Assembly (NCBI RefSeq): GCF_902381825.1
Contig: NZ_LR698973.1
Location: 1,857,584 to 1,921,583 of the forward strand
Origin: Pseudocoprococcus catus
GTDB lineage: Bacteria > Bacillota > Clostridia > Lachnospirales > Lachnospiraceae
DNA: 64,000 nt
Direction of reading: 5' to 3'
Made by a program: the position numbers and the translations under genes. Below are positions 44,153 to 52,933 of the stretch, piece after piece (position 1 is the stretch's first letter; each line of letters starts with the position of its first letter). The notes beneath the pieces were generated by a model. That model was not told where the DNA came from and ran no database searches. It saw only the letters and a list, made by a program, of their open reading frames with translations.

Positions 44153-45565
44153 ATGTCCGAGATTAAGAAAAAACCTGTGGGTATTACTGAGACTATTCTT
44201 AGAGATGCCCATCAGTCACAGATTGCCACACGAATGACGACAGAGCAGATGCTGCCGATTATCGACAAGATGGATCAGGTTGGCTACCATTCTGTAGAAT
44301 GCTGGGGCGGAGCCACTTTTGATGCCTGTCTGCGTTTCCTGAAGGAGGATCCATGGGAAAGACTTCGTAAGCTAAGAGACGGATTTAAGCATACAAAGCT
44401 TCAGATGCTGTTCAGAGGTCAGAATATTCTTGGTTATCGTCATTACGCAGATGATGTGGTTGAGTATTTTGTTCAGAAATCCATTGCAAATGGTATTGAT
44501 ATTATTCGTATTTTTGATGCGTTTAACGATCTCCGCAACCTTGAAACATCTGTTAAGGCCTGCAAAAAGGAAGGCGGCCATGCACAGATTGCGCTTTGTT
44601 ATACACTGGGAGAAGCGTATACTCTGGATTACTGGAAAGAAATTGCCAAGAGAATCGAGGAGATGGGGGCTGATTCCATTTGTATCAAAGATATGGCGGG
44701 CTTGCTTGTGCCTTATGAGGCAGAAGCACTTTTAAAAGCGTTAAAGGCTTCTACAAAATTGCCAATTCAGCTTCATACCCATTACACAAGCGGTGTCGCT
44801 TCTATGACGTATATGAAGGCTGTTGAGGCAGGCTGTGATATCATTGATACAGCGATGTCACCCTTCGCCCTGGGCACCAGTCAGCCGGCTACAGAGGTGA
44901 TGTGTGAGACATTCAGGGACACACCGTTTGATACAGGCCTTGATCAGAAACTGTTGGCAGAGATTGCAGATTATTTCAGACCGATTCAGGAAGAAGCTTT
45001 AAAGAGCGGTCTGCTGAATCCGAAGGTGCTTGGCGTTAATATCAAGACACTGATGTATCAGGTACCCGGCGGTATGCTTTCCAATTTGGTATCGCAGTTG
45101 AAAGATGCACATGCTGAGGATAAATATTATGACGTACTTGAGGAAATCCCTCGTGTAAGAAAAGACTTTGGTGAACCGCCGCTTGTAACACCGTCATCAC
45201 AGATTGTTGGTACCCAGGCTGTACTGAACGTTCTGATGGGTGAACGTTATAAAATGATCACCAAAGAAAGCAAGGCACTGCTTCATGGCGAATACGGTCA
45301 GACCGTGAAGCCATTTAATCCAGAAGTTCAGAAGAAAGCCTGCGGTGATGAGACACCGATCACTTGTCGTCCGGCAGACCTTCTGAAACCTGAGCTGAGG
45401 GAAATGGAGAAAGAGGTGGCACGCTATAAACAGCAGGATGAAGATGTATTATCCTACGCTTTATTCCCGCAGGTAGCCGTTGATTTCTTCAAGTACCGTG
45501 AGGCGCAGCAGGAGAAAGTCGATCCTACCCGGGCGGACACGAAAGCCGGAGCTTATCCAGTGTAG
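44153..45565 (+). CDS. OadA/5S-type carboxyltransferase (oxaloacetate or pyruvate), without biotinyl domain
   Basis: The 470-residue protein is the TIM-barrel carboxyltransferase of oxaloacetate decarboxylase alpha and transcarboxylase 5S. Motifs: LRDAHQSQIATRM, RGQNILGYRHYADD, RIFDAFNDLRN, the active-site Lys in IKDMAGLL, and metal ligands HTHYTSG. OadA is usually near 590 residues and ends in a biotinyl domain; here it stops after the PYC_OADA region (about residue 450), as in the 5S subunit. It is the last gene of the operon before a terminator. Confidence 0.93.
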   Translation: MSEIKKKPVGITETILRDAHQSQIATRMTTEQMLPIIDKMDQVGYHSVECWGGATFDACLRFLKEDPWERLRKLRDGFKHTKLQMLFRGQNILGYRHYADDVVEYFVQKSIANGIDIIRIFDAFNDLRNLETSVKACKKEGGHAQIALCYTLGEAYTLDYWKEIAKRIEEMGADSICIKDMAGLLVPYEAEALLKALKASTKLPIQLHTHYTSGVASMTYMKAVEAGCDIIDTAMSPFALGTSQPATEVMCETFRDTPFDTGLDQKLLAEIADYFRPIQEEALKSGLLNPKVLGVNIKTLMYQVPGGMLSNLVSQLKDAHAEDKYYDVLEEIPRVRKDFGEPPLVTPSSQIVGTQAVLNVLMGERYKMITKESKALLHGEYGQTVKPFNPEVQKKACGDETPITCRPADLLKPELREMEKEVARYKQQDEDVLSYALFPQVAVDFFKYREAQQEKVDPTRADTKAGAYPV

Positions 45566-45576
45566 GAAATAGATAA

Positions 45577-45636
45577 ATTGGTTCAGCCAATCACGTTAGA
45601 TTATTAACATGTAATTGGCTGGGCCAATTTGCTTTT
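45577..45636 (+). terminator. Terminator after the Na+ pump operon
   Basis: ATTGGTTCAGCCAAT (45577-45591) pairs along 15 bases with ATTGGCTGGGCCAAT (45614-45628), including two G-U pairs, followed by a T-rich tract to 45636. It separates the operon from the thiolase gene. Confidence 0.75.
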
Positions 45637-45734
45637 TGCGAGCACTCGTCAATCAATAGTGCTGAAAGAAATTGCCGAACAGGGATGATTTTCAGACAAA
45701 AAATAAAAAACTTTAAAAAATTAAAAAAAAGTAC

Positions 45735-45762
45735 TGTACAAATCAGAAATTCATGATATAAT
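45735..45762 (+). promoter_or_regulatory. Promoter of the thiolase gene
   Basis: TGTACA (45735-45740), 16-base spacer, TATAAT (45757-45762). It gives a leader of about 145 bases before the ATG at 45913. The leader holds a Rex-like site and a second inverted repeat (ATTAACGAA 45785-45793 with TTCGTTAAT 45837-45845). Confidence 0.65.
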
Positions 45763-45774
45763 AACATCAACACG

Positions 45775-45792
45775 ATGTTAAAGAATTAACGA
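45775..45792 (+). promoter_or_regulatory. Rex-like operator
   Basis: ATGTTAAAGAATTAACGA is an imperfect palindrome with half-sites ATGTTAA and TTAACGA around AGAA. It differs from the remembered Rex consensus (TTGTTAA-N4-TTAACAA) at one base in each half. It lies 12-30 bases after the -10, where repressor binding would block transcription. Rex is an NADH/NAD+ sensor that controls thl and butyrate genes in several clostridia. Confidence 0.6.
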
Positions 45793-45912
45793 ATGCTCAT
45801 GGGAGTTGAAAATGGTTCAAAAGTTTTTCAAAGAGTTTCGTTAATACGCACGTGACATTGCAGCTTTATTAATATTTTATCATGTTATGTTATTGAAAGG
45901 GAGAACAAGATC

Positions 45913-47094
45913 ATGGGAGAAATTGTAATTGCAAGTGCATGTAGAACAGCTATCGGTACATTTGGCGGTACATTAAAGGATGTTCCAGCAGCAGAACTTG
46001 GTGCAATCGTTGTTAAGGAAGCAGTTAAGAGAGCAGGCATCAAACCTGAGATGGTTGATGAAGTTATTTTCGGTAACGTATTACAGGCAGGTCTTGGCCA
46101 GAATATCGCTCGTCAGGTTACTTTAAAGGCAGGTCTTCCTATTGAGACAACAGCTATGACAATTAATATCGTTTGTGGTTCCGGTCTGAAGAGTGTTGCT
46201 CTTGCAGCTAACCAGATTCTTGCAGGCGAATCTGAAATCGTTGTTTGTGGTGGTACAGAGAACATGAGTGCTGCTCCATATGCAGTTCCTAGTGCTCGTT
46301 GGGGCGCAAGAATGAACAATTCTAAGATGATCGACGTTATGGTTAATGATGGTCTGTGGGATGCTTTCAACCAGTATCACATGGGTATCACAGCTGAAAA
46401 CGTTGCTGAGAAATACGGTATCACAAGAGAAATGCAGGATGAATTTGCAGTAGCTTCCCAGAGCAAAGCAGAAGCAGCTATCAAAGCAGGCAAGTTCAAA
46501 GATGAAATCGTTCCTGTAGTTATCCATGGCAAGAAGGGTGATACAGTATTTGATACAGATGAACATCCTAAATTCGGCACAACACTTGAAAAAGTGGCTA
46601 AATTAAAACCAGCTTTCAAGAGAGATGGCGGTACAGTTACAGCAGCTAATGCTTCAGGTATCAACGACAGTGCAGCAGCTCTGGTTGTTATGTCCAAAGA
46701 AAAAGCTGATGAATTAGGTATCAAACCTCTTGCAACAATCGTTTCCTATGCTACAGGCGGTGTAGATCCATCTATCATGGGTGTTGGCCCTGTTCCTGCA
46801 GTTACTAAGGCAATGGCTAGAGCTAACATGACAATTGATGATATTGATCTGATCGAAGCAAATGAAGCTTTCGCAGCTCAGTCTCTGGCAGTTGCTCAGG
46901 ATCTTAAGTTTGATATGAGCAAGGTTAACGTTAATGGTGGTGCTATTGCTCTTGGCCATCCAATTGGTGCATCAGGTGCCAGAATCCTTGTTACATTATT
47001 ATATGAAATGCAGAAGAGAGAAGACGCCCATACAGGTCTTGCTACACTGTGTATCGGTGGTGGCCAGGGCCAGGCTCTTATCGTTAAAAAATAA
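45913..47094 (+). CDS. thlA: Acetyl-CoA acetyltransferase (thiolase)
   Basis: The 393-residue protein condenses two acetyl-CoA into acetoacetyl-CoA, the first step towards butyrate. Catalytic residues: nucleophile Cys88 in NIVCGSGLK, His349 in [11 protein letters not shown], and Cys380 in CIGGGQGQ. The gene stands alone between its own promoter and a strong terminator. Codon choice is clearly different from its neighbours (many GCT, GTT, CTT, GGT), which suggests very high expression. No hbd, crt or bcd gene follows in this window. Confidence 0.96.
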   Translation: MGEIVIASACRTAIGTFGGTLKDVPAAELGAIVVKEAVKRAGIKPEMVDEVIFGNVLQAGLGQNIARQVTLKAGLPIETTAMTINIVCGSGLKSVALAANQILAGESEIVVCGGTENMSAAPYAVPSARWGARMNNSKMIDVMVNDGLWDAFNQYHMGITAENVAEKYGITREMQDEFAVASQSKAEAAIKAGKFKDEIVPVVIHGKKGDTVFDTDEHPKFGTTLEKVAKLKPAFKRDGGTVTAANASGINDSAAALVVMSKEKADELGIKPLATIVSYATGGVDPSIMGVGPVPAVTKAMARANMTIDDIDLIEANEAFAAQSLAVAQDLKFDMSKVNVNGGAIALGHPIGASGARILVTLLYEMQKREDAHTGLATLCIGGGQGQALIVKK

Positions 47095-47129
47095 TTCCTT
47101 TTCTTCTAACATACATAGAGGATGAAAGA

Positions 47130-47167
47130 AAGGCTGTTTCAAAACATGTTTTGGAACAGCCTTTTCT
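47130..47167 (+). terminator. Rho-independent terminator after thiolase
   Basis: AAGGCTGTTTCAAAAC (47130-47145) pairs with GTTTTGGAACAGCCTT (47148-47163), followed by TTC. The stem is long and nearly perfect. Confidence 0.9.
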
Positions 47168-47215
47168 TCGCATTATTCACAAAGAAGTATAAGTTTGTGT
47201 GCATTCTTTGATTAC

Positions 47216-47244
47216 TTGCGGGAATGAAAAATCTGTGTTATGAT
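47216..47244 (+). promoter_or_regulatory. Promoter of the RpiR-family regulator
   Basis: TTGCGG (47216-47221), 17-base spacer, TATGAT (47239-47244), about 33 bases before the chosen ATG. Confidence 0.5.
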
Positions 47245-47276
47245 AAAACAGACTGATGAAAAAACTGGAGGCAAAT

Positions 47277-48146
47277 ATGGATACATCGGCAGATGTGCTG
47301 CAATTAATAGAGGAAGCTTATAAAACATTCAGCAAAGGACAGAGATATATAGCAGATTATATATGTAATAATTATGATAAGGCAGTGGATATGACAGCGG
47401 CTCGCCTTGGAAAGATTGTCGGAGTCAGTGAATCGACGGTTGTTCGATTTGCAACAGAGCTTGGCTTTAAAGGATATCCGCAGTTCCAGAAGGCACTGGG
47501 AGAACTTGTGAAACAGAGATTGAGTTCTGTTCAGAGAATTTCACTGGCATACGAGAGATTATCTGAGAGCCCGGATCTTATTTCTTCTGTGCTCCATAAT
47601 GATATACAGAATTTGAAACATACGGAAGAAATGATTGACCGGGATGCATTTTACAGGGCGGTTGATCTGATTGGGGATGCCAGGAAGATTTATGTGATCG
47701 GCGGGAGAAGCTGCAGTACGCTTGCTTCATTTTTAAACTATTATCTGAGCTATATCTTTGATGATGTTCGATTAATACGTTCAGACAGTGTGACAGAATC
47801 AATTGAGGAGATTCATCGTATTGGAGAGCAGGATGTGATTCTTGCAATCAGTTTTCCACGTTATTCAGTGAAGACAATACAGACCGTTTCATTCGCCAAG
47901 AACCGTAAGGCTAAGATCATCGCTATTACAGACGGCGAACAGTCACCATTGGCTAAATATGCAGATTGTTCGATTTATGCAGGCAGTGATATGGTTTCCT
48001 TTGTGGATTCGCTTGTTGCACCGCTCAGTGTTGTCAATGCATTGCTGGCAGCACTGAGTATGCGGTATAAGGATTCCGTAACGGATACAATGTTGTCTAT
48101 GGAATCAATATGGAATACGATGAACGAATACGAACGCATTGATTAA
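47277..48146 (+). CDS. MurR/RpiR family transcriptional regulator
   Basis: The 289-residue protein has an N-terminal HTH_6 domain (about residues 10-85, with VSESTVVRFATELGFKGYPQFQKAL) and a SIS sugar-phosphate binding domain (about 120-250, with YVIGGRSCSTLASF and ILAISFPRYS). The family regulates amino sugar or sugar phosphate use. I choose the ATG at 47277, with GGAGG 5 bases upstream; the ATG at 47256 has no ribosome binding site. No sugar-use gene is adjacent, so its target is not visible. The next gene is a flavoprotein 21 bases downstream. Confidence 0.9.
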   Translation: MDTSADVLQLIEEAYKTFSKGQRYIADYICNNYDKAVDMTAARLGKIVGVSESTVVRFATELGFKGYPQFQKALGELVKQRLSSVQRISLAYERLSESPDLISSVLHNDIQNLKHTEEMIDRDAFYRAVDLIGDARKIYVIGGRSCSTLASFLNYYLSYIFDDVRLIRSDSVTESIEEIHRIGEQDVILAISFPRYSVKTIQTVSFAKNRKAKIIAITDGEQSPLAKYADCSIYAGSDMVSFVDSLVAPLSVVNALLAALSMRYKDSVTDTMLSMESIWNTMNEYERID

Positions 48147-48167
48147 TGATTCGGATGGAGTCTTTTT

Positions 48168-49415
48168 ATGAAGAAAATAATAATTGTCGGCGGTGGAGCC
48201 GCCGGTATGTTTGCGGCTGTTTCGGCAGCAAATGAACATACGGAAGTTCATATATATGAACATAATGAGAAACTTGGGAAGAAACTCTTTATTACCGGTA
48301 AGGGTCGATGCAATATTACAAACGGATGCGATGATGTGGAGGAATTGCTGAGTCATGTCGTGACAAATGCACGATTTTTATATTCTGCATTTTATACATT
48401 CAGCAATCAGGATATGATGCAGTTCCTGACTGAACAGGGACTGGAATTGAAGACAGAAAGAGGCCAGAGAGTATTTCCGATTTCAGATAAATCCTCTGAT
48501 GTGATCCGTACACTGGAACGTGTTTTGAAGGACAGGCATGTGCAGGTCCATTTGAAACAGCAAGTCTGTGATTTGTGGATTGAAGACAATGAGATAAGAG
48601 GGATTTTCTTGTCCGGCGGAGAGAAGGTTGAAGCAGATGTGGTGATCCTGGCTGCCGGCGGTGTCTCTTATCCTTCAACAGGTTCTACCGGAGACGGTTA
48701 TCGGATGGCTGAGCATGCGGGTCATCATGTGACACCGAGGGTGCCTTCACTTGTACCGATGGTTGTGGATGATGCATGGTGTACAGAACTTCAGGGACTG
48801 TCTTTGAAAAATATCAGTTTTTCCCTTCGATGCGGGAAGAAAGAATTTTACCGGGAATTCGGAGAGATGATGTTTACACATTTTGGCATTACCGGACCGG
48901 TTGTATTAAGCGGCAGTACCCGGATAGCCCCTTATCTGAAGAAAGGCACTGTTACGGCTGAGATTGATATGAAACCTTCATTGACCGAAGAACAGTTGGA
49001 TGCACGGCTGCTTAGGGATTTTGATAAGAACATGAATAAGCAGATCAGAAATGCATTGTCAGAACTTTTACCGTCCAGTCTGATACCTGTGATTATCAGA
49101 CTTTCGGAGATTGATCCTTACATGATCGTGCATGATGTGACGAAACAGCAGCGCCAGAAATTGATTCATACAATGCGTCATTTGACTATGACGGTGACAG
49201 GTGTGCGCGGCTTTAATGAGGCAATCATTACCCAGGGAGGCATCCGTGTTAAAGAGGTGGACCCGAGTACGATGGCATCGAAGCTTGTGAAGGGGCTGTA
49301 TTTTGCCGGTGAGATCCTGGATCTGGATGCAGTTACCGGCGGTTATAATCTTCAGATTGCCTGGTCAACGGCTTATCTGGCGGGCAGGTCTGCAGCAGAA
49401 GCAATCACAGAGTAA
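48168..49415 (+). CDS. HI0933/YhiN family FAD-binding oxidoreductase
   Basis: The 415-residue flavoprotein has the dinucleotide motif VGGGAAGMFAA at the N terminus, the family block GKGRCNITN, and the C-terminal FAGEILDLDAVTGGYNLQIAWSTAY. The substrate is unknown. It precedes cmk in many clostridia. The end of the gene is 13 bases before the cmk ATG. Confidence 0.93.
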   Translation: MKKIIIVGGGAAGMFAAVSAANEHTEVHIYEHNEKLGKKLFITGKGRCNITNGCDDVEELLSHVVTNARFLYSAFYTFSNQDMMQFLTEQGLELKTERGQRVFPISDKSSDVIRTLERVLKDRHVQVHLKQQVCDLWIEDNEIRGIFLSGGEKVEADVVILAAGGVSYPSTGSTGDGYRMAEHAGHHVTPRVPSLVPMVVDDAWCTELQGLSLKNISFSLRCGKKEFYREFGEMMFTHFGITGPVVLSGSTRIAPYLKKGTVTAEIDMKPSLTEEQLDARLLRDFDKNMNKQIRNALSELLPSSLIPVIIRLSEIDPYMIVHDVTKQQRQKLIHTMRHLTMTVTGVRGFNEAIITQGGIRVKEVDPSTMASKLVKGLYFAGEILDLDAVTGGYNLQIAWSTAYLAGRSAAEAITE

Positions 49416-49428
49416 AGGAATGAGAATA

Positions 49429-50094
49429 ATGAGTATAAATGTAGCGATAGATGGACCAGCTGGTGCAGGAAAGAGTACAATCGCCAAAAAGCTTGCCAAG
49501 GAGCTGGACTATATTTATGTGGATACTGGTGCGATGTATCGGGCCATGGCATTATATATGATAGAGCAGAAGACGGACATTCAGCATATGGATGCTGTCA
49601 GAAGTGCCTGTGATGCAATCACAATCGATATCCGATACAGCGATGGTGAACAGCAGGTTATTCTGAATGGAAGGAATGTTAATGATTTTATCCGTACGGA
49701 GGCAGTCAGTGAGATGTCCAGCAAGATTTCGGCAATACCTGAAGTGCGGGCTAAACTGCTTTCTCTGCAGCGCTCTCTGGCAGCTGCATCAAATGTCATT
49801 ATGGATGGCAGAGATATCGGAACACATGTTTTACCGAATGCGGATGTGAAGATTTTCCTGACGGCGGATGCGCATGTGCGTGCCCTGCGACGATATGAAG
49901 AATTTACAGCGAAGGGAATCAATTGTACCTTGGAGAATGTTGAACGTGAGGTCATTGAGCGTGATGAACGTGATATGAACCGGGCAATCGCACCGCTTAA
50001 ACAGGCAGAGGATGCGGTCAGAGTGGATACATCACAGATGAATATTGATGAAGTCGTTAATTGCCTTAGACAGCTGATTCTTGACCGCATTTAG
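49429..50094 (+). CDS. cmk: Cytidylate kinase
   Basis: The 221-residue protein phosphorylates CMP and dCMP. P-loop GPAGAGKST is at 9-17, followed by YVDTGAMYRAMAL and the MDGRDIGTHVLP block. AAAGGA at 49414-49419 lies 9 bases before the ATG at 49429; the earlier in-frame start at 49303 lies inside the flavoprotein gene. The ispH-S1 gene follows by 12 bases. Confidence 0.96.
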   Translation: MSINVAIDGPAGAGKSTIAKKLAKELDYIYVDTGAMYRAMALYMIEQKTDIQHMDAVRSACDAITIDIRYSDGEQQVILNGRNVNDFIRTEAVSEMSSKISAIPEVRAKLLSLQRSLAAASNVIMDGRDIGTHVLPNADVKIFLTADAHVRALRRYEEFTAKGINCTLENVEREVIERDERDMNRAIAPLKQAEDAVRVDTSQMNIDEVVNCLRQLILDRI

Positions 50095-50106
50095 AAGGTG
50101 AATAGA

Positions 50107-52020
50107 ATGAAGAATGTTATTTTGGCAAAGACTGCAGGATTTTGTTTCGGTGTCCGTCGGGCGGTTGATATGGCTTATGGCATTACCGGCAGGGACAAGG
50201 TCTACACGTATGGCCCGATCATACATAATGAAACGGTTGTTGAGGACCTTGAGGCCAAAGGGGTAAAGGTGGTTCATTCCATCGAAGAAGCAGCTGCCCT
50301 TGCAGGCGGGACGATGATCATTCGGTCACACGGAGTATCCAAAGAGGAGATTGATCTTCTGAAACAGATGGGATTTGATATTGTAGATGCCACATGTCCT
50401 TTTGTTAAGAAAATCCATCACATTGTCGAGAAATACAGCGAACAGGGATATGGCATTATTATTATAGGCAGTGCGGATCATCCGGAGGTGCAGGCAATCA
50501 GCGGGTGGTGCAAGGAACCGCCGGTGATTATCGAATCTGAGGAAGAAGCCCGGAATTTTAAGACTGATCCGGACAAAAAATTGTGTCTTGTATCACAAAC
50601 GACATTTAATTACAATAAATTTCAATTATTAGTTGAAATTATTTCAAAAAAGGGTTATGATATAAGATGTCTAAATACTATATGCAATGCGACTGAGGAA
50701 CGCCAGTCAGAAGCCCGGGAGATAGCCGGACGCGTTGATGCAATGATTGTCATTGGCGGAAGACAGAGTTCCAATACGCAGAAATTATATGATATTTGCA
50801 AAAACGAATGTAAAAATACTTACTATATACAGACACTTGTTGACTTGGATTTGAAGACATTTGAATCTATAGGTAATGTAGGTATTACAGCAGGGGCATC
50901 GACCCCAAATAATATTATCGAGGAGGTTCACACCAATATGTCAGAAATGGGTAATGAACAGAGTTTTGAACAGATGCTGGAAGCATCATTAAAAACTATC
51001 AGAACAGGAGAAGTCGTTGAAGGTACCGTCATCGATGTCAAAGAAGACGAGATCATTCTTAATATAGGCTACAAGGCAGACGGAATCATCACGAGAAATG
51101 AGTATTCCAATACATCTAATCTCGACCTTAGAACAGTTGTCAATGTTGGCGATACAATGCAGGCTAAAGTTCTGAAAGTAAATGATGGCGAAGGTCAGGT
51201 TCTCTTAACATATAAGAGACTGCTGGCTGAAAGAGGCAACAAGAGAATTGAAGAAGCTTATAACAACAAGGAAGTCCTTACAGCAAAAGTTGCTAACGTT
51301 CTTGACGGTGGCTTAAGCGTTGTTGTAGAAGAAGCAAGAGTATTTATTCCTGCAAGCCTTGTTTCCGATACTTATGAGAAGAACCTGTCCAAGTACCAGG
51401 ATCAGGAGATCTCTTTTGTAATCACAGAGTTTAATCCACGCAAGAGAAGAATCATCGGTGACAGAAAGCAGCTGATCCTTGCTGAGAAAGCTCAGAAACA
51501 GAAAGAATTATTCGAAAAGATCAATATCGGTGATACAGTTGAAGGCCGTGTAAAGAATGTAACAGATTTTGGCGCATTCATCGATCTTGGCGGTGCAGAT
51601 GGTCTGCTTCACATTTCTGAAATGTCATGGGGCAGAGTTGAGAATCCAAAGAAGGTTCTTAAAGTCGGTGATACACTTAAAGTCCTGATCAAAGATATTC
51701 AGGGTGAAAAGATTGCATTAAGCCTGAAATTCCCTGAAACAAATCCATGGCTTACAGCTGCTGATAAGTATGCGGTAGGCAATGTTGTTGAAGGTAAAGT
51801 TGCAAGAATGACAGACTTTGGTGCATTCGTTGAACTTGAACCAGGCGTAGATGCACTTCTTCATGTATCTCAGATTTCCAGAGATCATGTTGACAAACCA
51901 TCTGATGTTCTTTCATATGGTCAGACAATCACAGCAAAGGTTGTAGATTTCAATGAAGAATCTCAGAAGATCAGCCTGAGCATGAAAGCACTTGATGCAA
52001 AGGAAGAAACTGAAGAATAA
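50107..52020 (+). CDS. ispH: IspH (HMBPP reductase) fused to ribosomal protein S1
   Basis: The 637-residue protein joins two functions. Residues 1-277 are IspH, the [4Fe-4S] enzyme that makes IPP and DMAPP; the three cluster ligands are Cys13 (GFCFGV), Cys97 (DATCPF) and Cys193 (ICNATEER). From residue 278 ([17 protein letters not shown]) four S1 domains follow (about 302-370, 382-450, 467-540 and 553-630), the last two with the classic DFGAF motif. This fusion is known in clostridia. GAAGGTG precedes the ATG at 50107. The S1 half uses highly expressed codons. AGGAGG plus an ATG at the junction suggests a second, S1-only product. Confidence 0.95.
   Translation: MKNVILAKTAGFCFGVRRAVDMAYGITGRDKVYTYGPIIHNETVVEDLEAKGVKVVHSIEEAAALAGGTMIIRSHGVSKEEIDLLKQMGFDIVDATCPFVKKIHHIVEKYSEQGYGIIIIGSADHPEVQAISGWCKEPPVIIESEEEARNFKTDPDKKLCLVSQTTFNYNKFQLLVEIISKKGYDIRCLNTICNATEERQSEAREIAGRVDAMIVIGGRQSSNTQKLYDICKNECKNTYYIQTLVDLDLKTFESIGNVGITAGASTPNNIIEEVHTNMSEMGNEQSFEQMLEASLKTIRTGEVVEGTVIDVKEDEIILNIGYKADGIITRNEYSNTSNLDLRTVVNVGDTMQAKVLKVNDGEGQVLLTYKRLLAERGNKRIEEAYNNKEVLTAKVANVLDGGLSVVVEEARVFIPASLVSDTYEKNLSKYQDQEISFVITEFNPRKRRIIGDRKQLILAEKAQKQKELFEKINIGDTVEGRVKNVTDFGAFIDLGGADGLLHISEMSWGRVENPKKVLKVGDTLKVLIKDIQGEKIALSLKFPETNPWLTAADKYAVGNVVEGKVARMTDFGAFVELEPGVDALLHVSQISRDHVDKPSDVLSYGQTITAKVVDFNEESQKISLSMKALDAKEETEE
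50921..50940 (+). promoter_or_regulatory. Internal ribosome binding site and start at the IspH/S1 junction
   Basis: AGGAGG (50921-50926) is followed 11 bases later by the in-frame ATG at 50938, exactly where the S1 part begins. It could start a separate S1-like product of 360 residues. The sequence also codes for Glu-Glu-Val in IspH, so chance is possible. Confidence 0.45.
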
Positions 52021-52041
52021 ATTATCATTTATGATTTCAGG

Positions 52042-52081
52042 AGAGGCTTTGCCTGCTGTTGGCAGGTAAGGCCTCTTTTTT
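52042..52081 (+). terminator. Rho-independent terminator after ispH-S1
   Basis: AGAGGCTTTGCCTGC (52042-52056) pairs along 15 bases with GCAGGTAAGGCCTCT (52062-52076) around a 5-base loop, followed by a run of T. Confidence 0.92.
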
Positions 52082-52097
52082 CAAAAGGAGGTTTTAT

Positions 52098-52880
52098 ATG
52101 CAGCCTTACTATGCGATAAAGTTAAAATGCTTTGTATTACGCTTGATGATGGGATGCTCACTGTTGTTGATTTCAGCAGGGATTGTCGTCTCTATTTTAC
52201 AGGAAGTCATGAACAGTTATGATGCCAACAGCAGACTTGCATATATATTAGGACTGCAGATCTGCGCATTGATGATTGCGTTGGGAATTGTGCTGATTTA
52301 TCAGGCTTTTCATTTTGAAAGATTCGTTTTTGGACGAAGTCAGCGAAGTTATGATCTGTTGAAGAAAGATATGCAGGACAAGTCAGTGGTCAGTGCAGGC
52401 AATCTTATTGTAACGGATCAGTTTATGCTACTCTTTTCCAAGCATATTTTTAATATGTGTAAGGTGATACGGCTGGAGAATGTTATTGCCTGTTTTGAAG
52501 ATCCTGTTTATGGAACTGTTGCAAAGCCTTCAGAATATACACTGTATATTTATGACCGGGATTTTAAGTGCCATACCATTGTGTTGGATGCGAAGCAATC
52601 AGAGGCCGGACACCAGGCAAAGGAGAAGATTTGTCAGACACATCCGTGGATTTATGCAGTCAGTCGTGATACTTTTCTTGATCGCACGATGTCTAAAAAC
52701 AGCAGAAGGAATTTTCTGAATCAGATTGAGAAGAGAAAGTATGAAATGAATTCCACGGTCAATGTGGATAAGGAGGCTGAAGCAGAAATTGATCAGATGG
52801 TCAATGATGCCAGAAAGAAGCTTGATTTTCATTCTATCCTCGGCAAAAATAAAAATGATGCAAAATCGAAGCAAAAATAA
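52098..52880 (+). CDS. Unknown two-TM membrane protein
   Basis: I do not recognise this 260-residue protein. It has two TM helices (about residues 9-33 and 47-68) and a cytoplasmic part of about 190 residues. That part shows alternating strands (SAGNLIVTDQFMLLFS, CKVIRLENVIACFED, YTLYIYDRDFKCHTIVLD) resembling a PH-like fold, then a charged helical tail. AAGGAGG lies 6 bases before the ATG at 52098. It is monocistronic between two strong terminators. PH-like membrane sensing is only a guess. Confidence 0.7.
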   Translation: MQPYYAIKLKCFVLRLMMGCSLLLISAGIVVSILQEVMNSYDANSRLAYILGLQICALMIALGIVLIYQAFHFERFVFGRSQRSYDLLKKDMQDKSVVSAGNLIVTDQFMLLFSKHIFNMCKVIRLENVIACFEDPVYGTVAKPSEYTLYIYDRDFKCHTIVLDAKQSEAGHQAKEKICQTHPWIYAVSRDTFLDRTMSKNSRRNFLNQIEKRKYEMNSTVNVDKEAEAEIDQMVNDARKKLDFHSILGKNKNDAKSKQK

Positions 52881-52908
52881 AAGGGCACAGAGCCCTTTTA
52901 TTTTTGCT
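52870..52908. terminator. Bidirectional terminator, 17-bp perfect inverted repeat
   Basis: The left arm begins AGCAAAAATAAAAGGGC (52870-52886), and the right arm GCCCTTTTATTTTTGCT (52892-52908) is its exact complement, with a 5-base loop ACAGA. The stop codon of the membrane protein gene (52878-52880) is inside the left arm. It serves the plus-strand gene and the convergent YprB-type gene. Confidence 0.9.
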
Positions 52909-52933
52909 TTTTAAATCATACGGAAAAACGGTG

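Noticed and set aside
42243..44212. Two minus-strand open frames of about 205 codons across the OadG/biotin carrier/OadB genes
   Set aside because: They run opposite complete, recognisable genes and show low-complexity His/Cys-rich sequence.
49303..49428. Extended N terminus for cytidylate kinase
   Set aside because: The extra codons overlap the flavoprotein gene, and AAAGGA fits only the ATG at 49429.
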